Position numbers and translations under genes: made by a program
Assembly: GCF_000746255.1 (NCBI RefSeq)
Contig: NZ_JQKW01000007.1
Location: 124,001 to 188,000, forward strand
Length of the DNA stretch: 64,000 nt
Source: Thermodesulfobacterium hydrogeniphilum
GTDB taxonomy: Bacteria > Desulfobacterota > Thermodesulfobacteria > Thermodesulfobacteriales > Thermodesulfobacteriaceae
Direction of reading: 5' to 3'
Notes under the pieces: generated by a model
The model's database searches: none
Seen by the model: the letters and a program-made list of their open reading frames with translations, nothing else
Told to the model about the DNA's origin: nothing
Shown: piece by piece, positions 9,286-19,686 of the stretch
Numbering within the stretch: position 1 is the first letter of the stretch
Layout of the letters: the number at the start of each line of letters is the position of its first letter

Positions 9286-9711
9286 ATGATAAATCTTGAT
9301 ATAACTCTTATTATCCAAATAATAGAGGCTTTGCTTTTGACTTTTATTTTGTATCAAATTTTGATTAAACCTGTTATGTCTTATATAAAAGAAAGAGAGG
9401 CTCATTTTCAATCTTTAGAAAGAGAAACTCAGGAATTATTAGCTTCAGCAGAAGAGACTGTTAGAAAATATGAAGAGGCTTTAGCTAAGGCTCGAGAAGA
9501 GGGGGTTCGCAAAAGGGAGCTTTTAAAAGAAGAAGCTCGTAAAGTAGAAAAGGAGCTTTTGGCTAAGGTTATGAAGGAGGTAGAAGAATATAAAGCAAAA
9601 TGGGCTCAAGAATTTGCAAAACAGTTGGAGGGAGTAAGAAAACAGATTCAGAGTAATATAGAGATGTTTGCTTCACTTATTGTTGAAAGAGTATTAGGGA
9701 GGAAGGTATGA
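9286..9711 (+). CDS. atpF': F-type ATP synthase subunit b' (stator)
   Basis: About 141 residues: one N-terminal membrane helix (LIIQIIEALLLTFILYQIL) followed by a continuous charged coiled coil. It lacks a signal-like leader, unlike the next gene, so I call it the b' copy of a b/b' heterodimer. ATG 9286 is preferred to GTG 9274 because GTG 9274 lies inside the AAAGGAG ribosome-binding site. It holds the F1 head against the membrane a subunit, which is encoded elsewhere. Confidence 0.85.
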   Translation: MINLDITLIIQIIEALLLTFILYQILIKPVMSYIKEREAHFQSLERETQELLASAEETVRKYEEALAKAREEGVRKRELLKEEARKVEKELLAKVMKEVEEYKAKWAQEFAKQLEGVRKQIQSNIEMFASLIVERVLGRKV

Positions 9712-10304
9712 GAAGGTCAAAAGATCTTTTTATTTTTGTTTTATTTTTAATAATTTTAGGGGTTGCTAAGGTTTGGGGAGCTGAGACAGGAGAAGAGCAT
9801 CATGGAGGAGTAACGCCTGAACAGATTAGGAATTTTATTTGGTTTACACTGAATTTTATAGCGTTAGTATTAATTCTTTATAAGTATGCGAGAAAGCCTG
9901 TTGCTGATATGTTTAGAAATCGTCGTGAAAATTTATTAAAGCAATATAATGAACTTTTAGAAAAGAAAAAAGAGGCGGAGGCTAAATATATAGAACTTCA
10001 AGAAAAGGTTAAAAATTTAGAAAAAGAAGCAGAAGCCATCTATCAAAACTATGTAGAGCAGGGTATAAAAGAGAAAGAGAGGATTATAGCTGAGGCAGAG
10101 GCTCAAGCAGAAAGAATTAAGCAACAAGCTGAATTATATATTCAGCAGGAGATTGAGAAAGCCAAAAAAGTTTTAGCAGAGGAAGCTGCTGAAGCTTCAG
10201 TAAAATTAGCAGAGGAAATTCTTAGAAAAAATATTAATGAAGAAGACCAAAAAAGAATTTTTAAAGAATTTATAAATGAAATTAAAGGGAGGGTACTCCA
10301 TTGA
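9708..10304 (+). CDS. atpF: F-type ATP synthase subunit b (stator)
   Basis: 198 residues. A cleavable-looking N-terminal hydrophobic leader (LFIFVLFLIILGVAKVWGAE) precedes a short His/Gly stretch, the true membrane helix (FIWFTLNFIALVLILYKYA) and a long coiled coil that ends near LAEEILRKNINEEDQ. This leader-plus-anchor design is typical of the longer b subunit in b/b' organisms of the former Deltaproteobacteria. Start overlaps the b' stop by 4 nt. It forms the peripheral stalk with b' and delta. Confidence 0.9.
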   Translation: MRRSKDLFIFVLFLIILGVAKVWGAETGEEHHGGVTPEQIRNFIWFTLNFIALVLILYKYARKPVADMFRNRRENLLKQYNELLEKKKEAEAKYIELQEKVKNLEKEAEAIYQNYVEQGIKEKERIIAEAEAQAERIKQQAELYIQQEIEKAKKVLAEEAAEASVKLAEEILRKNINEEDQKRIFKEFINEIKGRVLH

Positions 10305-10849
10305 GAGGACTGGTGATAGCACTCAAGTATGCTAAGGGTCTTTTTAATGCAGCTAAGGAATTAGGTAAAACTAAAGAGTTTGGGGAACAATTAAAGCAGA
10401 TAAAAGATTTATTAAATGAAATGCCAGAAGTATTAGCAGCTTTACAGAATCCTATTTATCCTCCAGATTTAAAGATGGAGATTATAAATGAGGTTTTAAA
10501 AGCTGTAGAGGTGGCCCCAGAAGTTGAGAGATTTTTAAAACTTCTGATAGAAAGAAGGAGAATACAATTTATTGAAGAAATTGTAGAGATGTATCAGAGA
10601 TTACTTGATGAAGAATTGAATATTGCTCGTGGAATAGTTATTACTGCTTTTCCTTTAAGTGAAGAAGAAAAGAAGGAACTTGAAGAGGCTTTAAAAGCTT
10701 ATTTTAAAAAGGAAGTGATTTTGGAATCCAAAGTTGATGATAGTATTATAGGTGGGGTAAAAATTGAGATAGGGGATTTTGTATTTGATGGAACCATTAA
10801 GACCCAATTGGCGAAATTTAAAGAAATCATAAAAGGGGAGGTGCTATAA
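10301..10849 (+). CDS. atpH: F-type ATP synthase subunit delta
   Basis: 182 residues (OSCP/delta). The N-terminal helical domain (YAKGLFNAAKELGK, NPIYPPDLKMEII) and the C-terminal IIGGVKIEIGDFVFDGTIKT match the family. It joins the alpha/beta head to the b/b' stalk. The start is TTG at 10301: GGGAGGG lies at suitable distance and the codon overlaps the atpF stop (TTGA). A GTG at 10313 would cut into the conserved N-terminal helix, so TTG is favoured. Confidence 0.92.
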   Translation: MRGLVIALKYAKGLFNAAKELGKTKEFGEQLKQIKDLLNEMPEVLAALQNPIYPPDLKMEIINEVLKAVEVAPEVERFLKLLIERRRIQFIEEIVEMYQRLLDEELNIARGIVITAFPLSEEEKKELEEALKAYFKKEVILESKVDDSIIGGVKIEIGDFVFDGTIKTQLAKFKEIIKGEVL

Positions 10850-12394
10850 ATGCAGGCAATAAAGGCACAAGAACTTAGCGATTTAATTAAAAAAAGGATT
10901 GAGGAATTTGAGAAAAAAATAGATTTGGATGAGATGGGAGTAGTTATATCTGTTGGAGACGGTATTGCTCGTGTTTTTGGATTAAGGAATTGTGAATATA
11001 TGGAGCTTATTGAATTTCCAGAAAGTGGAGAAGTAGGAATTGCTTTGAATTTAGAATTTGATAATGTTGGTATTCCTATTATGGGAGATTATACAAAAAT
11101 TCAGGAAGGAGATACTGCTAAAAGAACTGGAAGAGTTGCGTCTATTCCTGTAGGAGAAGCAGTTATAGGAAGAGTTATAGATCCTGTAGGAAGACCTTTG
11201 GATGGAAAAGGACCTATTCAGGCTAAGGAGTATAGGAGAATTGAGATTAAAGCTCCTGGTATTATTCAAAGAAAGCCTGTTAATGAACCTATGTATACTG
11301 GTATAAAGGCTATTGATGCTATGACTCCTATTGGAAGAGGTCAGAGAGAGTTAATTCTCGGTGACAGACAGACTGGTAAAACTGCTATAGGAATTGATGC
11401 TATTTTAGCGCAAAAAGATTCAGATGTTTATTGTATTTATGTAGCTATAGGTCAAAAAAGATCTACAGTGGCTCAGATTGTTGAGACTTTGCGTAGATAT
11501 GGAGCTATGGAATATACTACAGTAGTTGCAGCTTGTGCTTCTGACTCTGCAGCACTTCAGTGGATTGCTCCTTATTCTGGATGTGCTATTGGTGAGTATT
11601 TTAGAGATACAGGTAGACATGCTTTGATTATTTACGATGATTTATCTAAACAGGCTGCAGAATACCGTGAAATTTCACTTCTTTTAAGAAGGCCTCCAGG
11701 ACGTGAAGCTTATCCTGGAGATATTTTTTATAATCACTCCAGACTTTTGGAAAGAGCTGCTAAATTAGATGATAAATATGGTGGTGGATCTTTAACAGCT
11801 TTGCCTATTGTTGAAACTTTGCAGGGTGACGTATCTGCATATATTCCTACTAATGTTATTTCTATTACTGATGGACAGATTTATTTAGAGCCTGGTTTAT
11901 TCTTTGCTGGTATTCGTCCTGCTATTAATGTTGGTCTTTCGGTTTCTCGAGTTGGTGGTGCTGCTCAGATTAAAGCTATGAAACAGGTTGCAGGTAGATT
12001 AAGACTTGAATTAGCCCAGTACAGAGAATTAGCAGCTTTTGCTCAGTTTGGATCTGAACTTGATAAAGCTACACAAAGAGTTTTACATAGAGGAGCTCGT
12101 TTAGTAGAAATTCTTAAACAACCTCAATATCAACCATTACCTGTAGAAAAAGAAATTTGTATTCTTTTTGCAGGAACCAGAGGATTTTTAGATGAGATGC
12201 CTTTAGAAGTTTTAGGACAATATGAGAGAGAACTTTATGAATTTATTGAAAGTAAATATCCTGAAATTTATAAAGAGATTAAAGAAAAGAAAGAGATTAG
12301 TCCTGAATTAGAAGAAAAGATGAAAAAGGCGTTAACAGAATTTAATGAGCAGTTTAAGAAAAATAACAATATAGAACCAGTGCCTGTTCCATAA
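10850..12394 (+). CDS. atpA: F-type ATP synthase subunit alpha
   Basis: 514 residues. P-loop GDRQTGKT at 171-178, DDLSKQA in the Walker B region, and the arginine-finger segment [13 protein letters not shown]. Alpha subunits bind non-catalytic nucleotide and provide the arginine finger to neighbouring beta sites. AAAGGGGAGG before ATG 10850 is a strong ribosome-binding site, fitting the higher stoichiometry. Length is normal with a slightly long Lys/Glu-rich tail. Confidence 0.98.
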   Translation: MQAIKAQELSDLIKKRIEEFEKKIDLDEMGVVISVGDGIARVFGLRNCEYMELIEFPESGEVGIALNLEFDNVGIPIMGDYTKIQEGDTAKRTGRVASIPVGEAVIGRVIDPVGRPLDGKGPIQAKEYRRIEIKAPGIIQRKPVNEPMYTGIKAIDAMTPIGRGQRELILGDRQTGKTAIGIDAILAQKDSDVYCIYVAIGQKRSTVAQIVETLRRYGAMEYTTVVAACASDSAALQWIAPYSGCAIGEYFRDTGRHALIIYDDLSKQAAEYREISLLLRRPPGREAYPGDIFYNHSRLLERAAKLDDKYGGGSLTALPIVETLQGDVSAYIPTNVISITDGQIYLEPGLFFAGIRPAINVGLSVSRVGGAAQIKAMKQVAGRLRLELAQYRELAAFAQFGSELDKATQRVLHRGARLVEILKQPQYQPLPVEKEICILFAGTRGFLDEMPLEVLGQYERELYEFIESKYPEIYKEIKEKKEISPELEEKMKKALTEFNEQFKKNNNIEPVPVP

Positions 12395-12440
12395 ATGGAT
12401 GAATAGATTATAGATTTGGTTTTAAATAGAGGGGGATAGG

Positions 12441-13328
12441 ATGCCAAGTTTAAGAGATATTAGGAAGAAGATAGAGGCAGTTAAGAAAATTGGTCAGATT
12501 ACTAAAGCCATGAATATGGTGGCTTCTGCTAAATTACGTTCTATCCAAGGGAGATTAGAGGGTTTCCGTCCGTACAGAAATAAATTTGAAGAGGTTATTG
12601 CAGATTTATTAAGTTCCGGAGGAATTAATGCTCAAAGAATAGAGCTTTTACAAGTGAGAGAAGTTAAAAAAGTAGGGATTATTTTAATAACGGCTGACAG
12701 AGGGTTATGTGGAGCTTTTAATGCTATGTTAATAAAAGAAGCTGAAAAAGCTATAGCTAAATTTAAAAAAGAAGGAAAAGAGGTAGAATTAATTTGTGTA
12801 GGTAAAAAAGGAGTTCAATATTTTTCAAAGAGAGCTACAGTAAAAGAGGTGTATACTGATGTTATGGGTAAGGTTTTAATGCAGGATGCTCGTAAGATTG
12901 CTCGTTCGGCTATGATGGCTTTTCTTTCTCAGGAATGGGATGAAGTTTATATAATTTATGGATATTTTATTAATATAGTAAAACAAATTCCAAAGATGGA
13001 AAAATTGTTACCTTTAAGTTTTGAAAAAGCTACTGAAGAAGTTGCTGAACAAAAGAAAACAGCATATTCTTATATTTATGAACCTGAAGAAGAGTTACTT
13101 TTACCTGAGCTTTTACCACTTTATATAAATACTATAGTTTTTGCTGCTATGCTTGAAACAGCAGTAAGTGAGCAGGCAGCTCGTATGACAGCTATGGATA
13201 ATGCTAATAGAGCTTGTGGAGATATGGTAAAACAGTTAACTTTATTCTATAATAAAGTAAGGCAAGCAACAATTACAAAAGAGTTAATGGATATTGTAGG
13301 TGGAGCTGAGGCAATAAGTAAAGGATAA
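12441..13328 (+). CDS. atpG: F-type ATP synthase subunit gamma
   Basis: 295 residues, the rotating central shaft. MPSLRDIRKKIEAVKKIGQITKAMNMVASAKLR at the N-terminus and the C-terminal helix EQAARMTAMDNANRACGDM are the conserved coiled coil that enters the alpha3beta3 barrel; ITADRGLCGAFN marks the Rossmann part. The 46-nt gap after atpA ends in AGAGGGGGATAGG, a strong ribosome-binding site. Confidence 0.97.
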   Translation: MPSLRDIRKKIEAVKKIGQITKAMNMVASAKLRSIQGRLEGFRPYRNKFEEVIADLLSSGGINAQRIELLQVREVKKVGIILITADRGLCGAFNAMLIKEAEKAIAKFKKEGKEVELICVGKKGVQYFSKRATVKEVYTDVMGKVLMQDARKIARSAMMAFLSQEWDEVYIIYGYFINIVKQIPKMEKLLPLSFEKATEEVAEQKKTAYSYIYEPEEELLLPELLPLYINTIVFAAMLETAVSEQAARMTAMDNANRACGDMVKQLTLFYNKVRQATITKELMDIVGGAEAISKG

Positions 13329-13368
13329 AAAATATAGAACAAAAAAGAGTTTAAGTAAGGGAGGTTAA

Positions 13369-14793
<1,425 letters not shown>

Positions 14794-14804
14794 CGGAGGG
14801 TTAA

Positions 14805-15233
14805 ATGGCTAAGATTTTACTTGAAATAATAACCCCAGATAGGGTAGTAGTTAGTGAGGAAGTTGATATAGTAACTGCTCCTGGTGTAGCTGGTGAATTT
14901 GGTGTGCTTGCTAATCATGCACCTATGGTAGCTGCAGTTAAGATAGGCCCTTTGCATTATAAAGTAGATGGTAAGGAAGAATGGGTAGCTATAAGCGGTG
15001 GTTTTTGCGAAGTTTCAAATAATAAAATAACTTTTCTGGTAGAAGCTGCAGAGCGGGCTTGGGAAATAGATGTAGAAAGAGCATTGAAAGCAAAAGAAAG
15101 GGCTGAGAAAAGACTTCAACAATATGCAGCTCAGGCTGAAAAGATTGATTATGCCAGAGCAAGAGCTGCTCTTCAGAGAGCTTTAACCAGATTATTGGTT
15201 GCCGAAAAAGGAAAGGCAGGAACTCCAAGATAA
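14805..15233 (+). CDS. atpC: F-type ATP synthase subunit epsilon
   Basis: 142 residues: the N-terminal beta sandwich ([36 protein letters not shown]) and the C-terminal helical hairpin ([12 protein letters not shown] onward) that can inhibit rotation. It ends the operon and is followed directly by a strong terminator. The membrane subunits a and c and subunit I are not in the window, so this organism has a split ATP synthase locus. Confidence 0.96.
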   Translation: MAKILLEIITPDRVVVSEEVDIVTAPGVAGEFGVLANHAPMVAAVKIGPLHYKVDGKEEWVAISGGFCEVSNNKITFLVEAAERAWEIDVERALKAKERAEKRLQQYAAQAEKIDYARARAALQRALTRLLVAEKGKAGTPR

Positions 15234-15269
15234 AAAGATTTTTCATTTTTTTAAAGTGAAGAATTTTGA

Positions 15270-15300
15270 GCCCCCATTTTGGGGGGCGTTTTATCTTTTT
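15270..15300 (+). terminator. Rho-independent terminator of the ATP synthase operon
   Basis: Perfect 6-bp G/C stem GCCCCC/GGGGGC with a 6-nt ATTTTG loop (15270-15287), followed by GTTTTATCTTTTT. It lies 37 nt behind the atpC stop. Confidence 0.9.
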
Positions 15301-15593
15301 AAGATTTTTGATAATTGTAATTCTATGCGAAATTTTGAAACATTTTTAGTATAATTGCAAATTCCAATATGATTACCAGCTTTATACTTATCTCATTCTA
15401 ACATTAAAAACTTGAGAGTAAGCAATATTATTCAATTTTTATTAAAAATGAGTATATCATATTTTTTTAATTAAACTTTAAAAGTTCTAAATGAATGAGT
15501 AAATAAATTTTTCAAATTCACCATCACTGTTGTCTTGCTTAGAATTAAGATTAAAATTTAAAAATTGATATCAGAAATTTTAAAAAATCAAAA
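15301..15593. other. Non-coding gap behind the ATP synthase operon
   Basis: About 290 A/T-rich bases. I see no open frame with a credible start and no tRNA-like or strong hairpin structure. TTGAAA (15335) and TATAAT (15350) occur but are only 9 nt apart, so no convincing promoter for the next gene can be called. Confidence 0.5.
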
Positions 15594-16169
15594 ATGAAAA
15601 AAAATTTTTCTAAAAAAGAAATAAGAAAGTTGATTTATGCTTTACGAAAAAAACATTCTTTGGAATTACTAAATAAATGGAGTAAGGAAATCTGCAGAAA
15701 AATTGCGGAACTTTCTGTTTATAAAAAAAGTACTTATATTGCTTTTTATTTTGCAAAAGCAGGAGAGGTAGATTTAAAAATCTTAATAGGAAGAGCTTTT
15801 TTAGAAGGAAAAAAGATTTTTTTACCAAAAACTCATCTGCAGGAAAGGATTCTTACATTTCATCAAATTTTTTCTTTTTCAGACCTTATACCTGGGTCGT
15901 TTAATATATTAGAACCTCCTTATCAAAATCCAGAGATTGATATAAAAAAACTTGAGCTTATTTTTGTGCCAGGAGTTGCCTTTGATATGAAAAAAGGTAG
16001 AATAGGTTATGGAGGAGGATTTTATGATAAAGTGCTTGCCAAGACCAAAGCTTTTAAAATTGGAGTTGCTTTTTCTTTCCAAATTTTTGATACCCTTCCT
16101 TTGGAACCACATGATCAAAAATTAGATTTAATAATTACTGAAAAGGAGATTATAAATGGAAGATATTAA
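15594..16169 (+). CDS. 5-formyltetrahydrofolate cyclo-ligase
   Basis: 191 residues. ATP-dependent conversion of 5-formyl-THF to 5,10-methenyl-THF, recycling an inhibitory folate. The hallmark substrate/ATP loop GRIGYGGGFYDK is present near residue 140, with FVPGVAFD just before and LPLEPHDQKLDLIITE after. The N-terminal basic helix (KEIRKLIYALRKKH) is typical. No clear ribosome-binding site precedes ATG 15594. The end overlaps yggS by 14 nt, so the two are coupled. Confidence 0.93.
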   Translation: MKKNFSKKEIRKLIYALRKKHSLELLNKWSKEICRKIAELSVYKKSTYIAFYFAKAGEVDLKILIGRAFLEGKKIFLPKTHLQERILTFHQIFSFSDLIPGSFNILEPPYQNPEIDIKKLELIFVPGVAFDMKKGRIGYGGGFYDKVLAKTKAFKIGVAFSFQIFDTLPLEPHDQKLDLIITEKEIINGRY

Positions 16170-16854
16170 GAAATTTATTAAAGAAAATTTTTATAGAATA
16201 AAAGAAAACATAGAAAAAGCCTGTCAAAAAGCAGGAATAGATTCAGGAAAAATAAAAATACTTGGAGCTTCTAAAAAGCAGTCTGTAGAAAAAATTAAGA
16301 TAGTTTATGAATTGGGAATAAAACTCTTTGGAGAAAATTATGTGCAAGAAGCTGAAAAAAAGATAAAAGAATTAAAAGACTTTTCTATAGAATGGCATTT
16401 TATTGGAAGACTCCAAACAAATAAAGTAAAAAAAGCTCTTAAACTTTTTAGTCTTATTGAAACACTTGATAGAATTGAGCTTGCTAAGACTATACAAAAA
16501 TACGCTAAAAAACTGGATCTTGTGGTTCCAGTTTTTATAGAAGTAAATATTGGAGAAGAGCTCACCAAAGCCGGAATTTTACCAGATAAGCTTGAAGAAT
16601 TTATTCAGGAAGTAAAAAATTTTGATAGAATTAAAATAAAAGGACTTATGTGTTTGCCTCCTTATAAAGAAAATCCTGAAGAAGCTCGCCCTTATTTTAT
16701 AAAAATGAGAAATCTGTTTGAGAAGCTTAAGCCTTACATGAATGAAGATTTTACAGAGCTTTCCATGGGCACAACTAACGACTATGTAGTAGCTATAGAA
16801 GAGGGAGCTACGATTATAAGGATTGGAGAAGCCCTTTTTGGAAAAAGGGAATAA
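16156..16854 (+). CDS. PLP homeostasis protein, YggS/PROSC family
   Basis: 232 residues. Single-domain TIM-barrel PLP-binding protein that buffers pyridoxal phosphate. Signatures: LGASKKQSVEKI (PLP lysine region, where most relatives have VSKxxP), FGENYVQEAEKK, WHFIGRLQTNK and the C-terminal LSMGTTNDY...GATIIRIGEALFG. The KKQ substitution in the first motif keeps the lysine. ATG 16156 follows AAGGAG inside the cyclo-ligase gene. Confidence 0.93.
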   Translation: MEDIKKFIKENFYRIKENIEKACQKAGIDSGKIKILGASKKQSVEKIKIVYELGIKLFGENYVQEAEKKIKELKDFSIEWHFIGRLQTNKVKKALKLFSLIETLDRIELAKTIQKYAKKLDLVVPVFIEVNIGEELTKAGILPDKLEEFIQEVKNFDRIKIKGLMCLPPYKENPEEARPYFIKMRNLFEKLKPYMNEDFTELSMGTTNDYVVAIEEGATIIRIGEALFGKRE

Positions 16855-19228
16855 TATATTAAATAGTATATTCTATGAAAAAAATAGTTTAATTTTTATT
16901 TTTCTTTCTGCTTTTATCTTGGGTTGGTTCTTGTCTTTTTATAAATTCCCTTGGTATTTTCTAATAATATTTTTTATTGCTTTAAGAAGATCTAAAATTT
17001 GCATTATTTGGATTGTTTTCTTGATTTCCTCATATTTTTTCGGATTGTTTTATTGGAATAAATTGTTTGATAAAAACAAGCCAAAATTAAAACAGGAAAC
17101 AGAGTTGTTAACCCAGATTAAAAGAGTTGATCCCTATTATAAAGGCTATCTTGTTTTAGCCTATAGTCCTTCTATAGGAGACTTTATTTTTAAAACAGAT
17201 AAAAAGCTTTTTATTCCTGGAGAAAAATGTTTAATTAATTTTAAATTCAAAAAGTATAAAGAATATTTAAACCCTTTTTATACAGAAAAATATAAAAGAC
17301 TTTTGGTAAAAGGAATAGAACAGGAACTTGTTCTGGTAAACGATGAAGATTTTATATGCAATTTTGAAAACAAATTTAGTTTAGAATATTTAAGATACAA
17401 ATTATTGAATTTTTCTGAAAAATTATCAAAAACCAGCAAAGGGCTTTTTCAGGCTCTTGTTTTAGGAGTAGAATATAATTTGCCTGAGGAATATTTAGAA
17501 AAGCTTAAAAATCAAGGTCTTTATCATCAATTAGCTATTTCTGGATTTAACTTAGCTATTTTATTTGGTCTATTTTATAGTGTTAGCTATTTTATTCTTA
17601 AATATACATCAGTTATTAGAATTGGTTATCCGTTACAAAATATTTCTTATCTCTTAGCTTTGCCAGGAGCTTTTCTTATTTTAGCTTTTTCAGGATTTTG
17701 TCCTTCAGCTCTGAGAGCTTTTGTTTTTTTAAGTCTTTTTGTTTTAAACAAATTGATTTTTAGATCTACTTCGTCTTTAATTATACTATTTCTTACAGCT
17801 TTTTTTATTCTATTATTTCAGCCCTATTTGATTGGAAATTTATCCTTCCAGCTTTCTTTTATAGCAACCTTAGGTTTAATTATAGGAAACAGATTATTTG
17901 ATATTTATTTTAAAGATAGGTTTAATTGTGATATTGTATATTATAGATTTTTAAAATTTATTGCTTACTCAATTTTTATTTCTTTAATTGTTAGCTTTTT
18001 TATAGCCCCTTTTATTTTTTATATAAACGGCAAATTTCCAATTGCTATTATTTTAAATAATCTATTAGCTACAATATTTTGGAGTTTTATTTTTATTCCA
18101 TTCTCTATTTTTATAGCTTTATTATCATTCATAAATGAAAATATTGCTATTAAACTAAGCAATGTTTTAGGCTCTTTATTTAATTTTTATATAAAAATTC
18201 CATTTTTTGAAATAATTTATAAACCAAGTGTTCCTATTAATATATTTTTACTTTTCTGGTGTTTTGGAATAATTTTGCTTTTTATTTTAAGCAAATATTA
18301 TAAAAATATATACAAAAGATATGGAATATTTTTACTTGTTATGGCTATTAGTTATACGCTTATGAATTATTTTTATACAAAAATATTTTATATTACTATA
18401 TTTGATGTTGGAAGAGCAAATGCTATTTTGATTAAAAATCAAAAAGATTATATTATGATTGATACAGGTCCTAATTATCTATATAATAAGTTTAACTGGA
18501 CTAAGATTTATTTAGAGCCAGTTTTAAATAAATTAGGCATAGATACAATGAATTTAATAGTTATTTCCCATCCTGATATGGATCATTGCGGAGGCTTAAA
18601 TATTTTAACACAGGATTTTTATGTAAAAAGAATAATTTCAGGAGATTTCAAAAGTGAAGACTGGCAAAAGGTTAATCCTTTATATTTTCCTGAAACAATT
18701 AAAACTTCACAGGCTATTAAAATCAATGAAAGTGAGTTTTTTCTTTTTCCTGGTAAAAGACCATATAAAATTCTTAATAGAGAGAGTTTAGTAGTTTATT
18801 TGGAATATAAAGGATTAACAGTTCTTTTTCCAGGAGATATTGATAAAGAGCGATTTTACAGAATGAAAAAAAGAGGAGAAATATTACCAGTAGAAATTTT
18901 AATTTCTCCTCACCATGGTTCTAAATGGGGTCTGGATAAGAGAATTTTAAATTGGCTAAAACCTGAGGTAATTCTAACTTCTGGAAGAGGAAAATATCAT
19001 CCTCATAAAGAGTTTTTAAAATTGTTAAGGAAAATGAAACTTGAGCATTACACAACTTTTGAAAAAGGAGCTATTTATATTTTTCCAAAAGATGATTATT
19101 TTTTAATATGTTTTGAAAAAGAAAAAAGAAAAAATTTTTTGGCTTCTGTTTTATTTCCTTTTATACCTGTTTATTTAGAAAGTGATAATTTTTGCAAAAG
19201 ATTTACCTATAATAAAGAATTAGATTAA
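16838..19228 (+). CDS. comEC: ComEC/Rec2 family DNA-uptake channel
   Basis: About 796 residues. Many membrane segments with the competence-domain core (KNQGLYHQLAISGFNLAIL, LAFSGFCPSALRAFVFL), then a C-terminal metallo-beta-lactamase-like domain (FDVGRANAILI, SHPDMDHCGGL, SPHHGSKWG) proposed to degrade the non-transported strand. It forms the inner-membrane channel for transforming DNA. No in-frame ATG exists: TTG 16838 has GGAGAAG at good distance and is preferred to TTG 16823. It overlaps the yggS end. ComEA-like protein at 38.4 kb is the natural partner. Confidence 0.9.
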   Translation: MEKGNNILNSIFYEKNSLIFIFLSAFILGWFLSFYKFPWYFLIIFFIALRRSKICIIWIVFLISSYFFGLFYWNKLFDKNKPKLKQETELLTQIKRVDPYYKGYLVLAYSPSIGDFIFKTDKKLFIPGEKCLINFKFKKYKEYLNPFYTEKYKRLLVKGIEQELVLVNDEDFICNFENKFSLEYLRYKLLNFSEKLSKTSKGLFQALVLGVEYNLPEEYLEKLKNQGLYHQLAISGFNLAILFGLFYSVSYFILKYTSVIRIGYPLQNISYLLALPGAFLILAFSGFCPSALRAFVFLSLFVLNKLIFRSTSSLIILFLTAFFILLFQPYLIGNLSFQLSFIATLGLIIGNRLFDIYFKDRFNCDIVYYRFLKFIAYSIFISLIVSFFIAPFIFYINGKFPIAIILNNLLATIFWSFIFIPFSIFIALLSFINENIAIKLSNVLGSLFNFYIKIPFFEIIYKPSVPINIFLLFWCFGIILLFILSKYYKNIYKRYGIFLLVMAISYTLMNYFYTKIFYITIFDVGRANAILIKNQKDYIMIDTGPNYLYNKFNWTKIYLEPVLNKLGIDTMNLIVISHPDMDHCGGLNILTQDFYVKRIISGDFKSEDWQKVNPLYFPETIKTSQAIKINESEFFLFPGKRPYKILNRESLVVYLEYKGLTVLFPGDIDKERFYRMKKRGEILPVEILISPHHGSKWGLDKRILNWLKPEVILTSGRGKYHPHKEFLKLLRKMKLEHYTTFEKGAIYIFPKDDYFLICFEKEKRKNFLASVLFPFIPVYLESDNFCKRFTYNKELD

Positions 19229-19251
19229 ATTTAAAATTTTGGAGAGAGGAA

Positions 19252-19686
19252 ATGAGAAAATTCGAAATTTTTGAACATGGAGCAGATATTGGTATAAGAG
19301 GTTATGGAAAAACCTTAGAAGAGGCTTTTTCCAATGCTTTAAAAGCGCTTTCTAATCTTATTATAGAAGATGTAAACTTGGAAGATCTTAAACCAGATGT
19401 TTCCTATTCAATAGAATTGAAATCTGAATTTTTAGATGAGTTGTTTGTTATATTTATTAATAAAGTTTTGACCTTATTTTATTTAGAAAAGGTCTTATTT
19501 TTAGAATTTAAAGGAGAGATTAAAGAAAAAGAGAGGGAGTATGTATTAAAAGGAGAACTTTCAGGAATTTTTTATGATCCTGAAAAATTTGGTTATGGTG
19601 TTGAGGTAAAAGGAGCTACTTTTACTTTGGCAGAGGTAAAAAAAGGAAATAATTTATGGATAGCACAATGTGTAGTGGATGTTTAA
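19252..19686 (+). CDS. Archease family protein
   Basis: 144 residues. MRKFEIFEHGADIGIRGYGKTLEEAFSNAL is the archease N-terminal signature, with the metal-binding Asp in HGADIGI, and the C-terminus (GVEVKGATFTLAEVKK) fits the family. Archease activates the RNA ligase RtcB in characterised systems; no rtcB is in this window. GGAGAGAGGA precedes ATG 19252. The end overlaps the following ASKHA gene by 31 nt. Confidence 0.9.
   Translation: MRKFEIFEHGADIGIRGYGKTLEEAFSNALKALSNLIIEDVNLEDLKPDVSYSIELKSEFLDELFVIFINKVLTLFYLEKVLFLEFKGEIKEKEREYVLKGELSGIFYDPEKFGYGVEVKGATFTLAEVKKGNNLWIAQCVVDV

Noticed and set aside
11051-11620. Ser/Asn-rich minus-strand frames inside atpA (and similar ones inside dnaK and other genes)
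   Set aside because: Low-complexity shadows of highly expressed genes with no ribosome-binding site or family resemblance.
15335-15355. TTGAAA and TATAAT in the gap after the ATP synthase operon
   Set aside because: Spacer of only 9 nt; no alternative -35 at 16-18 nt.
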